Of a stretch of 64,000 bases of DNA, positions 11,389 through 20,505 are shown one piece after another. Location: positions 6,138,001 through 6,202,000 of the forward strand of contig NZ_CP117522.1 of the NCBI RefSeq assembly GCF_031679605.1. The letters run 5' to 3'. A program made the translations under genes and the position numbers. This DNA is from Streptomyces luomodiensis (GTDB taxonomy: Bacteria; Actinomycetota; Actinomycetes; Streptomycetales; Streptomycetaceae). Within the stretch, counting starts at the first letter, position 1, and every line of letters begins with the position of its first letter. The notes under the pieces are model-generated. The model ran no database searches, had not been told where the DNA came from, and saw only the letters and a program-made list of their open reading frames with translations.

Positions 11389-11733
11389 TCAGGCGATGCG
11401 GATCTGCTGATCGTCGACTTCGAGTACCAGCGTCAGCCGGGCCCCCAGGGCTTGCGCATAGGCCCGCATCGCCGTGAGATCCACCGTCTTGCCCTGCTCC
11501 AGCTGGGAGACGCGGGCTTGGGTGATGCCGAGCTGGGCAGCGGCCTGCTGTTGGGTGAGACCGCGCTCCTTCCGCAGCCGCTGCAAGTGATGGCCCAGGA
11601 GGTGGGCCTCCTGCTGAAGACGTGCGGCTTCCTTGCGCGCCGCCCACTCTGCTTCCTCCACATCGGGGTGCGCCTCGCGGCGGACGCGCTCGGCCCTCCG
11701 CTTGACCTCGTCCCACGAGGTGAAACCGTTCAT
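11389..11733 (-). CDS. HigA-type XRE antitoxin
   Basis: A 114-residue protein with a long charged N-terminal helix (residues about 8-45, rich in E, A and R) and then a Cro/C1-type helix-turn-helix (LRKERGLTQQQAAAQLG, then TQARVSQLEQG). This is the architecture of antitoxins that follow the toxin gene in higBA-type loci. The ATG at 11733 overlaps the toxin stop by 4 bp. The protein is expected to neutralise the toxin and, with it, to repress the shared promoter through the tandem palindromes at 12112-12139. Confidence 0.85.
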   Translation of the reverse strand: MNGFTSWDEVKRRAERVRREAHPDVEEAEWAARKEAARLQQEAHLLGHHLQRLRKERGLTQQQAAAQLGITQARVSQLEQGKTVDLTAMRAYAQALGARLTLVLEVDDQQIRIA

Positions 11734-12101
11734 TCCGCCGCCTTCTCCTTGTGGTCGAGGTACTGCCGGTAGCGCTCCTCGGCGAGCGGGACAGCCGTGT
11801 CGTACCAGCGCCGCCAACTTCCCGCCTTGTCGCCCGCCACGAGGAGGATGCATTCCCGTTCGGGATCGAAGACGAAGAGGATGCGGATCTCGGTCCGGCC
11901 TGCTGAGCCGGGGCGTAACTCCTTGAGGTTCTTCATCGAGCTGCCGTGAATCACATCGGCCATGGGGCGACCGAGGCTCGGTCCTATGTCCGCCAGCAGC
12001 TCGATGGCCTGTTCCACCGAGTCGGCCGAATGCGGATCATGGGTGCATAGGGCGAGGAACCAGTCGGCCACCTCGTCATGGATGTTGATTGACCACGTCA
12101 C
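11730..12101 (-). CDS. RelE/HigB (Gp49-like) toxin
   Basis: A 123-residue protein of the phage Gp49-like / HigB branch of RelE-type mRNA interferases. Diagnostic parts are WSINIHDEVADWFLAL at the start, the helix SADSVEQAIELLADIGPSLGRP, then the core strands MKNLKELR and EIRILFVFDPERECILL and the final GDKAGSWRRWYDTAVPLAEERY. Such toxins cut mRNA on the ribosome. The GTG at 12101 lies about 6 bases after a TATACT -10 element on the same strand, so the transcript is probably leaderless. Toxin-first order with a 4-bp overlap to the antitoxin is typical of higBA. Confidence 0.87.
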   Translation of the reverse strand: MTWSINIHDEVADWFLALCTHDPHSADSVEQAIELLADIGPSLGRPMADVIHGSSMKNLKELRPGSAGRTEIRILFVFDPERECILLVAGDKAGSWRRWYDTAVPLAEERYRQYLDHKEKAAE

Positions 12102-12106
12102 GGACC

Positions 12107-12139
12107 AGTATAAGCAGTTGCTTGTAAAAGCGCTCGCTT
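12107..12139 (-). promoter_or_regulatory. higBA promoter with two tandem operators
   Basis: Two palindromes of the form AAGC-N4-GCTT occur at 12112-12123 (AAGCAGTTGCTT) and 12128-12139 (AAGCGCTCGCTT), each followed by GTA, 16 bp apart. They overlap a minus-strand -10 box (TATACT, 12112-12107) directly ahead of the toxin GTG. The layout is what toxin-antitoxin autorepression would need. Confidence 0.7.
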
Positions 12140-12502
12140 GTATTTCGGGGTCATTCCCTCGAACGGGTGGGACCGTACGCAACGAGGACAGGGGCAGGCC
12201 GCGCGCGACACCCCCGTCGTCGCGCGCGGACCGACCCCGGCTCATGGGGCCCGGCGGGGCTGGGCCGAGCGTGGTCCGTGCGGGTGGGGGAAGCGCGCAC
12301 ACGGCCCTCGGGGAGAGGGAGCGAGGGCTCGGCGCGGCCCGTCGTGGCTCCTCCAGGACACTAGGCGGGCGCGGCACCGGCGGCGAGGAACGATGTGCAC
12401 AGTGAGGACGCCGGGCGGTTCCCCTTCGAACGGTGAATGCCGGGGTGAACAGTGAGGCACGGCGGCGAATGGTGAGCGCATCGGCGCGGTGAGCGGACCG
12501 GC
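12140..12502. other. Intergenic region without a recognisable gene
   Basis: About 360 bases between the higBA promoter and the next terminator. Open frames here have no family features. Short repeated bits are present, for example CGAACGG near 12168 and 12428 and CAGTGAGG near 12400 and 12449. I see no RNA gene or further promoter that I can support. Confidence 0.5.
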
Positions 12503-12546
12503 GGGGTGGCGCACCAGCACCGGGTCCGGCGCTGGTGCGCCACCCC
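12503..12546. terminator. Strong hairpin terminator
   Basis: A perfect 16-bp inverted repeat, GGGGTGGCGCACCAGC at 12503-12518 and its complement at 12531-12546, with a 12-nt loop that itself can pair CCGG with CCGG. It lies 25 bp after the stop of the minus-strand PucR-type gene and would end that transcript. Confidence 0.8.
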
Positions 12547-12571
12547 GGTCGTACGGCTCCTGGCGCCCCCC

Positions 12572-14110
12572 CTAGAGCGAGCCCAGCGCCCGCATCGCCA
12601 GCCACAGCTCGTGCTTCGCGCTCGGCGCGGTCAGCAGGGACCGTCCCAGCGCGTCCTCCGCCCTGGTCAGCCGCTTGCGCGCACCCGGCAGCGAGATCCC
12701 GAGGGCGGCGGCCGCCGCGGGTAGCCGGGCGTCGGCGCGCAGCCAGGCCCGTACGGTCTCCAGGCCGGTCGTCGGCCCGGCCTGTTGCAGGGGGCGCAGC
12801 TGGGTCCGTGCCCAGGTCCCGGCGGCGGGTGTGCCCAGCACCGCGTCCAGCGTGGGGGCGGGGCCCGGCGGGGCCAGGGCGCGGGCCGACGCGGCCTGCG
12901 GCGCCGTGTGCAGCCGCAGCGCGAGCCAGGCGGCCGACTGCGCGGCCAGGCTGCGGCTGACCGTCACGCCCAGCAGCTCGTCGAGATGGCGGACGCGGGC
13001 GGCGAGCGTATTGCGGTGGATCTTCAGATGGCGGCTGGCCGCCCCGCCGAAGCTGAGCCATGAGCCGAGCGTGCCCAGCAGCTCCTGCGGGCCGGGGTCG
13101 GCGCGGCGGGCCGGGGCGTACCGCAGACAGGGCGCCAGCAGTTCGTTCGCCCACAGGTACCCCTCCGGGCCCGCCAGCACGGTGACATCCGCGTCGCCGC
13201 CGAAGGCCGCGCGGCGTCCGGGTGCGTTACGGGCCACCGCCAGCGCGTGGATCGCCTGCTCGTAGGCGATCGGCGTGTCTCGCAGCGCCACCTGCGCGCT
13301 CACCCCGACCCGGCACTCGGGCACCAGCCGGACGATCGCCCGGTCCAGCGGTTCCGGGTCCAGCGCTTCCGGGTCCAGCGGTTCCGGGTCCAGCAGGTCC
13401 TGGCCCAGCGGTACTTGGTCCGACTCGGGTGGTACGAGCGCGATGATGTGGTTGGGACGCACCGGACACGGCACGATCCACGCCCCGCCCCCGGCCTCCC
13501 GGTCGATCCGCTGGGTGATCTCGGGCCGCCGGGCCTGCGGACACTCGATCACATACACCTGGATCACCGCGGGCAGCGCCGGCCGCAGCGCCCCGGCGAT
13601 CCGCTGCGCGGCGGGCACGCTGCCGACCATCAGCAGATGCAGCACCGCCTCCCGGCTGTGCCCCTCGGCGGACTCGATCCGCCGGCGCGCCCGTTCCGCC
13701 TGCTCCAGCCGCCAGCACAGGGCGAGGGTGCGGGAGGCATCGGCCAGCAGCGTCCCGCAGTGCGGATCGTCCGGCCCGACGACCGCGAGATACGTCCTGG
13801 GGCCGGTGTCGAGCGCGATCAGATGCACGGGGCGCCGCCCCTCGGCCCCGCCCAACACGGCGGACGCCGCCCCGCGCCGGTGCAGTTCGCCGACGGCGTC
13901 GGCGGCGCACCGCGCCACCGCGGGGTCGTGCTCCCCGCCCGGCCCGGCCAGCACCCGGCCCGTGCCCCCGACCAGCACGGCCGGACCCCCGGTGCGCCCG
14001 GTCAGCCAGCCGAGGATGGCCCGTACCGCCCCGTGCCGGGTGGCCAGCCGGGCGAGGGCGAGGATGTCGTCGGCGCGCTCGGCACGCGTGTCGGAGGGCG
14101 AAGAGGGCAT
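12572..14110 (-). CDS. PucR-family transcriptional regulator
   Basis: A 512-residue regulator. The N-terminal half is a GAF/sensor-like region (AVLVGGTGRVLAGPGGEH, then YLAVVGPDDPHCGTLL), followed by a GGDEF-like CdaR/PucR middle domain and the PucR C-terminal helix-turn-helix (HLKIHRNTLAARVRHLDELLG, about residues 365-386). Another helix-turn-helix-like segment (LPAAAAALGISLPGARKRL) follows near the C-terminus. Three 15-bp repeats (13349-13393) encode an L-D-P-E-[PA] run inside the protein. ATG 14110 and ATG 14122 are both possible starts; neither has a good ribosome site. Its target is unknown; the divergent gene at 14183 is a candidate. Confidence 0.8.
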   Translation of the reverse strand: MPSSPSDTRAERADDILALARLATRHGAVRAILGWLTGRTGGPAVLVGGTGRVLAGPGGEHDPAVARCAADAVGELHRRGAASAVLGGAEGRRPVHLIALDTGPRTYLAVVGPDDPHCGTLLADASRTLALCWRLEQAERARRRIESAEGHSREAVLHLLMVGSVPAAQRIAGALRPALPAVIQVYVIECPQARRPEITQRIDREAGGGAWIVPCPVRPNHIIALVPPESDQVPLGQDLLDPEPLDPEALDPEPLDRAIVRLVPECRVGVSAQVALRDTPIAYEQAIHALAVARNAPGRRAAFGGDADVTVLAGPEGYLWANELLAPCLRYAPARRADPGPQELLGTLGSWLSFGGAASRHLKIHRNTLAARVRHLDELLGVTVSRSLAAQSAAWLALRLHTAPQAASARALAPPGPAPTLDAVLGTPAAGTWARTQLRPLQQAGPTTGLETVRAWLRADARLPAAAAALGISLPGARKRLTRAEDALGRSLLTAPSAKHELWLAMRALGSL

Positions 14111-14182
14111 GAAACAGCACATTAGTTCCGATCGCATGGGTTTCCGAAGGGGGCTCGGACCGGCCCGCGGACGACAGCGGGC

Positions 14183-14728
14183 ATGACCGGCAGCGGCACG
14201 GCTAGGCTCGGGCGGGTGTCCGCCGTGATAGCCGCCATGATCACCGCCATCGTCGGTGTTCTGGGTACTCTCTTCGCGCCCCTCCTCCAGCAGCGCTTGA
14301 CGGCACGTCAGCGTGCCGAGGACGCGCAGGCCGAGGAGCGGCGGCGCCGCTTCGAGGAGCGCCGGGCCGCCTACATCGCGATGAACCGCGCCTCCCGGCA
14401 GTTCCACACCCTCCTGAAGGACGCGCTGCACCGCATCCGCGACGATGTCTACGCGGACGAGGACCGCGTCCGGCTCGAGGAGGCTCGCCGTGACTACCGG
14501 GACCGTTACGCCGAGGCACAGATGATCGTCCCCGAGCGGGTGCTGGACGCGTCCCGCGATCTCAACACGGTCCTCGCCGGTATCGACGCGGCTGCCAAAC
14601 GGATCGACCGCGGCCTGGCGCGCGACGGGGAGACGGCGGCGGCCGTGCTGCTGGAACTCAAGGAGGCCGAGCCCCGGCTGACGGCGATGCGCCGGCTCAT
14701 GCGGGAGGACCTGGGCGTCCTCGACTGA
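14183..14728 (+). CDS. Membrane-anchored coiled-coil protein, function unknown
   Basis: A 181-residue protein. One hydrophobic segment at residues about 12-36 (VSAVIAAMITAIVGVLGTLF) is followed by a highly charged helical region (RAEDAQAEERRRRFEERRA) that should form a coiled coil, then more helices to the end. It probably sits in the cytoplasmic membrane with most of the protein in the cytoplasm. A GTG at 14216, right before the hydrophobic stretch, is an alternative start. I do not recognise the family. It is divergent from the PucR-type gene with only 72 bp between them. Confidence 0.65.
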   Translation: MTGSGTARLGRVSAVIAAMITAIVGVLGTLFAPLLQQRLTARQRAEDAQAEERRRRFEERRAAYIAMNRASRQFHTLLKDALHRIRDDVYADEDRVRLEEARRDYRDRYAEAQMIVPERVLDASRDLNTVLAGIDAAAKRIDRGLARDGETAAAVLLELKEAEPRLTAMRRLMREDLGVLD

Positions 14729-14893
14729 ACGCGGATGCGGACCAGGCGGCCATGACGTCGCGGGTAATCGACGTCTCCACAGGGGCGCGGCAGGCTGATC
14801 CATGTCCGCGGGAGACACGGGACGCGCCGCCGAAGACGGCCGGACTCGTCCGCCGATCAGCCTGGAACCCGCCCGGAAACGCCTGGAGGAGCC

Positions 14894-15256
14894 ATGCCCG
14901 CCGCCTATGGGCTCGCGCATCTGCGCGACCGCAGTCCGCACCCCGACGTCATCGAGTACCTGGAGCGGATCCAGGCCACCCTCGACCCCTTCCACGGCCG
15001 GTTCCTCATCCACGGCGGCACGCTGGAGGTGGTCGAGGGGGAGTGGCCGGGCGGTGTGGTGCTGGTCGAGTTCCCGGGCGGGATGGCGGACGCCCGCGCC
15101 TGGTACGAGTCGCCCGCCTATCAGGACATCCTGAGGCTGCGCACCGACCACATCGAAGGTGATGTGGTCCTCGTCGAGGGCGTCGGCCCCGACTACGACC
15201 CGCTGCAGCGCGCCGACAAGCTCCGGGCCGCCCACCCCGGCGGATACGCGGGCTAG
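14894..15256 (+). CDS. DUF1330 protein
   Basis: A 120-residue protein of the DUF1330 family, a dimeric alpha-beta barrel. The pattern DVIEYLERIQATLDPFHGRF, the VVEGEWP strand, VVLVEFPG, and AWYESPAYQDILRLR is typical of this fold, which is related to stress-responsive and dimeric ferredoxin-like domains. The biochemical role is unknown. A strong ribosome site (GGAGGAG at 14885-14891) precedes the ATG. It is followed by a hairpin and a convergent gamma-glutamyltransferase gene. Confidence 0.88.
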   Translation: MPAAYGLAHLRDRSPHPDVIEYLERIQATLDPFHGRFLIHGGTLEVVEGEWPGGVVLVEFPGGMADARAWYESPAYQDILRLRTDHIEGDVVLVEGVGPDYDPLQRADKLRAAHPGGYAG

Positions 15257-15274
15257 CCCCGTCCCGCGAAGCCC

Positions 15275-15300
15275 CGCGCCGGCCAGCCCAGACCGGCGCG
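15275..15300. terminator. Hairpin terminator between DUF1330 gene and ggt
   Basis: CGCGCCGG at 15275-15282 pairs with CCGGCGCG at 15293-15300 around a 10-nt loop, 19 bp after the DUF1330 stop. It lies between convergent genes. Confidence 0.5.
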
Positions 15301-15408
15301 CACCGCCACCACCAACGCTGCACGCGCCGGGGCGGGGGCGGGCGTCGTCCCCCTTCCCCTCGGGGCGGGGCCCGGTGGCGCGTACTTCTTGGGCGGGCCC
15401 GGGGGTGG

Positions 15409-17289
15409 TCAGCGGCCTACTGCGTATCCCTGTGCGCCCCGCGGGTTCGCGGCGGCCAGCAGGATGCCCGTCTCGGGGTCGCGGGCCACCGCGCACAGGC
15501 GGCCTTCCGACCAGGGGTCGCCGACCACGACGTCATGGCCGCGGCGGCGCAGTTCCGCGACGGTGGCCTCGCCGATGCGGGACTCCACGACCACCCGTCC
15601 CGCCGTCATCGCCCGGGGGTGGAAGGAGCCGGGGAAGGACTCCTGGTGCCAGTTGGGGGCGTCGATGGCGCCCTGGAGGTCCAGCCCGGAGCGCACCGGT
15701 GCGCGCAGCGCGACGGCGAGGAAGAAGTGCGTGCTCCACTGGTCCTGCTGATCGCCGCCGGGGGTGCCGAAGGCCATGACGGGGGTGTCGCCGCGCAGGG
15801 CGAGCGACGGGGTGAGGGTGGTGCGGGGGCGGCGGCCGGGGGTGAGGGAGTTCGGCAGGCCGGGGTCCAGCCAGGTCATCTGGAGCCGGGTGCCGAGGGG
15901 GAAGCCCAGCGCGGGGATGACGGGGTTGGACTGGAGCCAGCCGCCGCTGGGCGTGGCCGCGACCATGTTGCCCCAGCGGTCCACCACGTCGAGGTGGCAG
16001 GTGTCGCCCCGGGTCACCCCGTCCCGGTCGACGGCCGGGTCGGCGGCAGTCGGGTCGGCGGCGGCCGGGCCGCCGAGGCCCAGGCCCAGGTCCCCTCCGC
16101 CGACGGTCGGTTCCCCGCCGCCCGGCCCGGCGGCCGGTCCGCTCGCCCCGGAGGCCGCGCGGGCGACGGCGGCCAGGGCCTGCTTGCTCAGCCGGGGCGT
16201 ACGGCCCCCGGGGTGGCCGGGGCGCAGTTCGTATGAGGCCCGTTCGCCGATCAGCGTCCGTCGCTCGTCGTTGTACGGGCGGGAGAGCAGCTCCGCGAGC
16301 GGCACCTCGGCGGCGTCCCCGTACCACGCCTCGCGGTCGGCCATGGCGAGCTTGCCGCCCTCGATCAGGGTGTGCAGGAAGTCGGGCGTGCCGAGGTCGT
16401 CCGCGCCCAGCCCGTCCGGCAGCAGGGCGAGTTGCTGGAGCAGCACCGGCCCCTGGCTCCAGGGCCCGGCCTTGCATACGGTCCAGCCGTTCCAGGAGTG
16501 CCGGACCGGCGCCTCGTACGTGGCCTCGAAGGCCGCCAGATCGTCCCCGGTGAGCGTCCCCGCGTGGCGCTGCCCGGACGAGTCCATGGCGGGCCGGGCC
16601 GCCGCGTCCGCCAGTTCCTCGGCGATGAAGCCCTCGCGCCAGACCCGGCGGGCCGCCTCGATCTGGGCCTCCCGCCCCGGCCCGGCCGCCTCCGCCTCGG
16701 CGATCAGCCGCCGCCAGGTGGCGGCCAGCGCGGGGTTGGTGAGCAGCCGCCCGGCGACGGGGGACCTCCCGCCCGGCAGATACAGCTCGGCCGAGGTCGT
16801 CCACTCGGTCTCGAACAGCTCCCGCACCGTCTCGACCGTCTCGCCGACCCGCTCGACCGCGGGATGGCCGTGCTCGGCGTAGCCGATCGCGTACCGCAGC
16901 ACCTCGGCGAGCCGTTTCGTCCCGTGGTCGCGCAGCAGCACCATCCAGGCGTCGAACGCACCGGGCACCGCCGCCGCGAGCGGCCCGGTGCCCGGGACGA
17001 GGTCGAGGCCGAGCGCGGTGTAGTGGTCGATGGTGGCCCCGGCGGGGGCCGGGCCCTGGCCGCACAGCACGGTGGGTTCGCCGCCCGCCGGGGCGAGGAT
17101 GATCGGCACCTCCCCGGCGGGCCCGTTCAGATGCGGCTCGACCACGTGCAGGACGAACCCGGCGGCCACGGCCGCGTCGAAGGCGTTGCCGCCGTCCTCC
17201 AGGACGGCCATGGCGGACTGCGAGGCCAGCCAGTGGGTGGAGGACACCATGCCATGGGTGCCCTGGAGCGTGGGCCGGGTGGTGAACAT
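15409..17289 (-). CDS. Gamma-glutamyltransferase family hydrolase
   Basis: A 626-residue Ntn-hydrolase of the GGT family. The proenzyme cleaves itself before a Thr; here Thr430 in [20 protein letters not shown] aligns with the catalytic Thr that opens the small subunit. Other family blocks are [23 protein letters not shown] at the start and [14 protein letters not shown] and [12 protein letters not shown] in the small subunit. No signal peptide is visible, so it is probably cytoplasmic. It is the last gene of the peptide-importer operon, 36 bp after the ATPase gene, which suggests hydrolysis of imported gamma-glutamyl compounds such as glutathione. A relaxed GGT-like acylase is an alternative. 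Confidence 0.88.
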   Translation of the reverse strand: MFTTRPTLQGTHGMVSSTHWLASQSAMAVLEDGGNAFDAAVAAGFVLHVVEPHLNGPAGEVPIILAPAGGEPTVLCGQGPAPAGATIDHYTALGLDLVPGTGPLAAAVPGAFDAWMVLLRDHGTKRLAEVLRYAIGYAEHGHPAVERVGETVETVRELFETEWTTSAELYLPGGRSPVAGRLLTNPALAATWRRLIAEAEAAGPGREAQIEAARRVWREGFIAEELADAAARPAMDSSGQRHAGTLTGDDLAAFEATYEAPVRHSWNGWTVCKAGPWSQGPVLLQQLALLPDGLGADDLGTPDFLHTLIEGGKLAMADREAWYGDAAEVPLAELLSRPYNDERRTLIGERASYELRPGHPGGRTPRLSKQALAAVARAASGASGPAAGPGGGEPTVGGGDLGLGLGGPAAADPTAADPAVDRDGVTRGDTCHLDVVDRWGNMVAATPSGGWLQSNPVIPALGFPLGTRLQMTWLDPGLPNSLTPGRRPRTTLTPSLALRGDTPVMAFGTPGGDQQDQWSTHFFLAVALRAPVRSGLDLQGAIDAPNWHQESFPGSFHPRAMTAGRVVVESRIGEATVAELRRRGHDVVVGDPWSEGRLCAVARDPETGILLAAANPRGAQGYAVGR

Positions 17290-17325
17290 CCGAGATATCT
17301 CCTACGGGGTGCGGGTGATGGGCTC

Positions 17326-18354
17326 TCAGCGGGCCGAGGCGTCCGGGGCGGTGCCGTCGTCCGCCACCAGATGGCAGGAGACCTGCCGGCCGCCGCTTCC
17401 CGCAAGCTCCCGCAGCGCGGGCGGCTCGGTGCGGCAGCGGTCGGTGGCGAGCGGACAGCGGGTGTGGAAGCGGCAGCCCGCGGGCGGATCGAGCGGACTG
17501 GGCAGCTCCCCGCTGAGCACGATCCGGGCGCGCGACCGCTGCGCGGCCGGGTCCGGCACCGGGGCCGCGGACAGCAGTGCCTGGGTGTACGGATGCTTGG
17601 GGTCGGCGAACAGCTCGGCGGCCGGGGCCTGCTCCACCAGCTGCCCCAGATACATCACGGCGATCCGGTCGGCGAGGTACTCGACGGCGGCCAGGTCGTG
17701 GGTGATGAACAGACAGCCGAACCGCCGCTCCCGCTGGAGATCCGCCAGCAGGTTGAGTACGGACGCCTGGACCGAGACGTCCAGCGCCGACGTCGGCTCG
17801 TCGGCCACCAGCAGCCGCGGGTCCACGGACAGCGCGCGGGCGATCGAGACCCGCTGCCGCTGCCCGCCGGACAGCTCATGGGGCCGCCGCCGGGCCAGTT
17901 CGGGCCGCAGCCCCACCTGGGCCAGCAGCGCCGCGACCCGGTCGCGCAGGGCGTCACCGGACGCCAGGCGGTGCAGCCGCAGCGGCTGGGCGACGATGGC
18001 GCCCACGGTCATCCGGGGGTCGAGCGAGGCGGACGGGTCCTGGAAGACCAGATGGAAGTCCTTGCGCAGCGGACGCAGCGCCCGCTTCGACAGCCGGGTC
18101 ACATCGCGGCCGTTGATCGTCACGGTGCCCGCGGTCGGCCGGTCCAGCCGTACGGCACACCGTCCCACCGTGGACTTGCCGCTGCCGGACTCCCCGACCA
18201 GGCCGACGATCTCGCCGCCGCCGATGCTGAGGCTGACCCCGTCGACCGCCTTGACGGTGCCGGCGGGGCCGGTGAAGTGGCGGACGAGGCCGCTGATGTC
18301 GAGCACGGTGGTCCGCGACGATGCCTCCGCGGACGCGACGGCGGCGGCGGTCAT
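17326..18354 (-). CDS. Peptide ABC transporter ATP-binding protein (DppF/OppF type)
   Basis: A 342-residue ATPase of the oligopeptide/nickel class. Walker A is GESGSGKST (about residues 57-65), the signature is [15 protein letters not shown], and Walker B is [12 protein letters not shown]. The C-terminal oligopeptide domain with [14 protein letters not shown], which in some members binds an iron-sulfur cluster, is present. The ATG overlaps the stop of the partner ATPase by 4 bp. Together with the DppD-type subunit it should power import through the two permeases encoded upstream. Confidence 0.94.
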   Translation of the reverse strand: MTAAAVASAEASSRTTVLDISGLVRHFTGPAGTVKAVDGVSLSIGGGEIVGLVGESGSGKSTVGRCAVRLDRPTAGTVTINGRDVTRLSKRALRPLRKDFHLVFQDPSASLDPRMTVGAIVAQPLRLHRLASGDALRDRVAALLAQVGLRPELARRRPHELSGGQRQRVSIARALSVDPRLLVADEPTSALDVSVQASVLNLLADLQRERRFGCLFITHDLAAVEYLADRIAVMYLGQLVEQAPAAELFADPKHPYTQALLSAAPVPDPAAQRSRARIVLSGELPSPLDPPAGCRFHTRCPLATDRCRTEPPALRELAGSGGRQVSCHLVADDGTAPDASAR

Positions 18355-19454
18355 GAGGCGGCCTCCTGTTCGGGCTGCTCGGGCCGGTCGGGCTGTTCGG
18401 GCTGGTTGGGCTGCTCAAGTCGGCCCGGCTGTTCGGGTGGGCCGGGCGGGGCCGGAACCGGATACCAGCACGCGGCGTCGTGCCGTTCGCGCAGCGGCCG
18501 CAGCGCGGGCCGCTGTGTGCCGCACCGCTCACCGGCGTACGGGCAGCGGGGCTGGAAGGTGCAGCGGTCGGGCTGTTCGGTGAGGCTCGGCACCAGCCCG
18601 GGGATCTCCTGGAGCCGTCCCCGTTCCCGTCCCTGCCCGTCCGCCGCCCGTCGTCGGCCGGGGACCGGCACGGCGCCGAGCAGCCCACGGGTGTACGGGT
18701 GGCGGGGTGCGGTGAACAGTTCGTCCACCGGGGCCTGTTCGACGCCCCGCCCCGCGTACATCACCAGCACCCGGTCGGCGATGTCGGCGACCACGCCCAG
18801 ATCGTGGGTGATCAGCACGATGGCCGTGCCGAGCCGCTCCCGCAGGGATTGCAGCACCTCCAGGATGCCCGCCTGCACGGTGACGTCCAGCGCGGTGGTG
18901 GGCTCGTCGGCGATGAGCACGGCGGGGTCGCACGCGATCGCGATGGCGATCATCACACGCTGCCGCATACCGCCGCTGAGCTGGTGCGGATAGTCGCGGG
19001 CCCGCTGGGCGGGGGCGGGGATGCCGACGAGGTCGAGCAGGTCCACGGCCCGCTCGCGCGCCTCCCGGCGGCCGAGCCCCTGATGGCGCCGGAGGACCTC
19101 GCCGACCTGGCGGCCGATGGTGAGGACCGGGTTCAGCGAGGTCATCGGCTCCTGGAAGATCATCGCGATCTCCCGGCCCCGGAGGTCCCGCAGCTCCTTC
19201 TCGTCCGCCCCCACCAGCTCCCGTCCGCCCAGCCGGATGGAACCGCCGACCCGCGCGGTGGGCGGCAGCAGCCCCATGACGGCGGTCGAGGTCACGGACT
19301 TGCCGCAGCCGGACTCGCCGACCACGGCCAGCACTTCACCGGCGGCGATGTCGTACGAGAGCCCGTCCACGGCGTGGACCACGCGGGTCGGGCTGCGGAA
19401 GACCACCGAAAGGTCCCGCACGCTCAGGGCAGGGGGCGTCGTGGACGTGGTCAT
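18351..19454 (-). CDS. Peptide ABC transporter ATP-binding protein (DppD/OppD type)
   Basis: A 367-residue ATPase. Walker A is GESGCGKSV (about residues 41-49), the signature is [16 protein letters not shown], Walker B is [12 protein letters not shown], and the C-terminal [14 protein letters not shown] motif is present. The tail after residue 340 is rich in repeated PEQP-type sequence ([17 protein letters not shown]), made from short DNA repeats at 18362-18430. The ATG at 19454 overlaps the permease stop (4 bp), giving tight coupling. The partner is the DppF-type ATPase just downstream. Confidence 0.94.
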   Translation of the reverse strand: MTTSTTPPALSVRDLSVVFRSPTRVVHAVDGLSYDIAAGEVLAVVGESGCGKSVTSTAVMGLLPPTARVGGSIRLGGRELVGADEKELRDLRGREIAMIFQEPMTSLNPVLTIGRQVGEVLRRHQGLGRREARERAVDLLDLVGIPAPAQRARDYPHQLSGGMRQRVMIAIAIACDPAVLIADEPTTALDVTVQAGILEVLQSLRERLGTAIVLITHDLGVVADIADRVLVMYAGRGVEQAPVDELFTAPRHPYTRGLLGAVPVPGRRRAADGQGRERGRLQEIPGLVPSLTEQPDRCTFQPRCPYAGERCGTQRPALRPLRERHDAACWYPVPAPPGPPEQPGRLEQPNQPEQPDRPEQPEQEAAS

Positions 19455-20344
19455 CGGCTGTCTCCCTGGGGGTCGAGGATGTCCCGCAGCCCGTCCCCGA
19501 GCAGATTGAACGCGAGCGTCGCGGCGATGATCGCCAGGCCGGGGAAGACCGCCATCCACGGCGCGGCGGCGATATACGCCTGGGCGCTGGAGAGCATCAC
19601 CCCGAGCGAGGGGGACGGCGGCTGGATGCCGAGGCCGAGGAAGCTCAGCAGCGCCTCGCCGATGATCGCGGAGGGGATGCCCACGGTGGCCTGGACGGTG
19701 AGCGCGGACAGGGCGCCGGGGAGGATGTGGCGGAACAGCACGGTGCCGTCCCCGCCGCCGTTGGCGACCGCCGCCGCCACATAGTCCAGGTGCTTGAGCC
19801 GCAGCGTCTCCGCACGGGTGATCCGGATGACGGCCGGGACCTGCGAGACGCCCACCGCGATCGTGGCGTTCAGCAGGGACGGTCCGAGGATGGTGGCCAG
19901 GCCCACCGCCAGCACCAGGAAGGGGAAGGCGAGCAGGGTGTCGGTGAGCCGGGAGACCACCGAGTCGGCGAACCGCCCGTAGTAGCCCGCGATCAGCCCG
20001 AGCGGCACCCCGGCGGCGAAGGCCAGCGCCACCGCGAGCAGCCCGATCTGCAACGAGGCCCGTACGCCGTAGACGACCCGGGAGAGCTGATCGCGGCCCA
20101 GGTCGTCGGTGCCGAGCCAGTGGGCCCAGCTCGGCGGCCCGAGGGCGGCCGAGAAGTCGGGCCCGGCCGGGTCGTACGGCGCGATGAGCGGTGCGCACAG
20201 CGCGACCAGCACCAGGACGGCGGCGGCCACGGCCCCGGTGAGGGCGAGCTTGTTACGGGTCAGCAGGCGGAGCCGGGACAGCGGGGCGAGCGGGGCCCGC
20301 TCCCGCTCCTCGGCGGCGGGGACGGCGGTGGCGGCCGCGCTCAC
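19451..20344 (-). CDS. Peptide ABC transporter permease (DppC type)
   Basis: A 297-residue inner-membrane permease. The first hydrophobic segment ([20 protein letters not shown]) is followed by the OppC/DppC-type [22 protein letters not shown] region and the EAA loop with [16 protein letters not shown]. The start GTG at 20344 was chosen because it follows GGAGGTG at the normal distance and overlaps the stop of the repeat-encoded reading frame (GTGA). Upstream in-frame codons are only the 27-bp repeats read in another frame and give an Arg/Pro-rich low-complexity extension, so they are excluded. Confidence 0.92.
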   Translation of the reverse strand: MSAAATAVPAAEERERAPLAPLSRLRLLTRNKLALTGAVAAAVLVLVALCAPLIAPYDPAGPDFSAALGPPSWAHWLGTDDLGRDQLSRVVYGVRASLQIGLLAVALAFAAGVPLGLIAGYYGRFADSVVSRLTDTLLAFPFLVLAVGLATILGPSLLNATIAVGVSQVPAVIRITRAETLRLKHLDYVAAAVANGGGDGTVLFRHILPGALSALTVQATVGIPSAIIGEALLSFLGLGIQPPSPSLGVMLSSAQAYIAAAPWMAVFPGLAIIAATLAFNLLGDGLRDILDPQGDSR

Positions 20345-20505
20345 GGGGCACCTCCGGGCCGGGTGTTCACGGGGGCACCTCCGGGCCGGGTGTTCACGGG
20401 GGCGTCTCGGAGCCGGGTGTTCATGGGGGCACCTCTGGGGCGGGTAGTCGCGAGGGCACCCACGGGCCGGGTGTTCACGCGGGCGCCTCCGGGCCGGGTA
20501 TTCAC
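20341..20505 (-). repeat. Six 27-bp repeats, most with a ribosome site and start codon (54-codon frame)
   Basis: The space between the two permease genes is exactly six 27-bp units. On the minus strand the consensus unit carries GGAGGTG followed 7 nt later by GTG; five of six units keep GTG or ATG in that place. The GTG at 20505 overlaps the DppB stop (GTGA) and opens a 54-codon frame of six nonapeptides, consensus VNTRPGGAP, whose TGA at 20343-20341 overlaps the DppC GTG. The last unit lacks one C, which shifts the frame so that the repeat frame ends where dppC begins. It may couple or tune dppC translation. Confidence 0.75.

Noticed and set aside
12150..12180. SOS box upstream of the PucR/higBA region
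   Set aside because: Only a half site (CGAACGGG) is present, without the second GTTCGA half.
12572..15496. 974-residue extension of the PucR-type gene
   Set aside because: The part beyond 14122 runs antisense through two + strand genes and has no domain; the regulator begins near 14110-14122.
16372..18993. Long + strand frame across ggt and the ATPase genes
   Set aside because: Runs through three genes of the opposite strand and encodes only Arg/Gly/Pro-rich sequence.
20341..20505. CRISPR-like repeats
   Set aside because: The 27-bp units are contiguous, with no spacers, and no cas genes are present.
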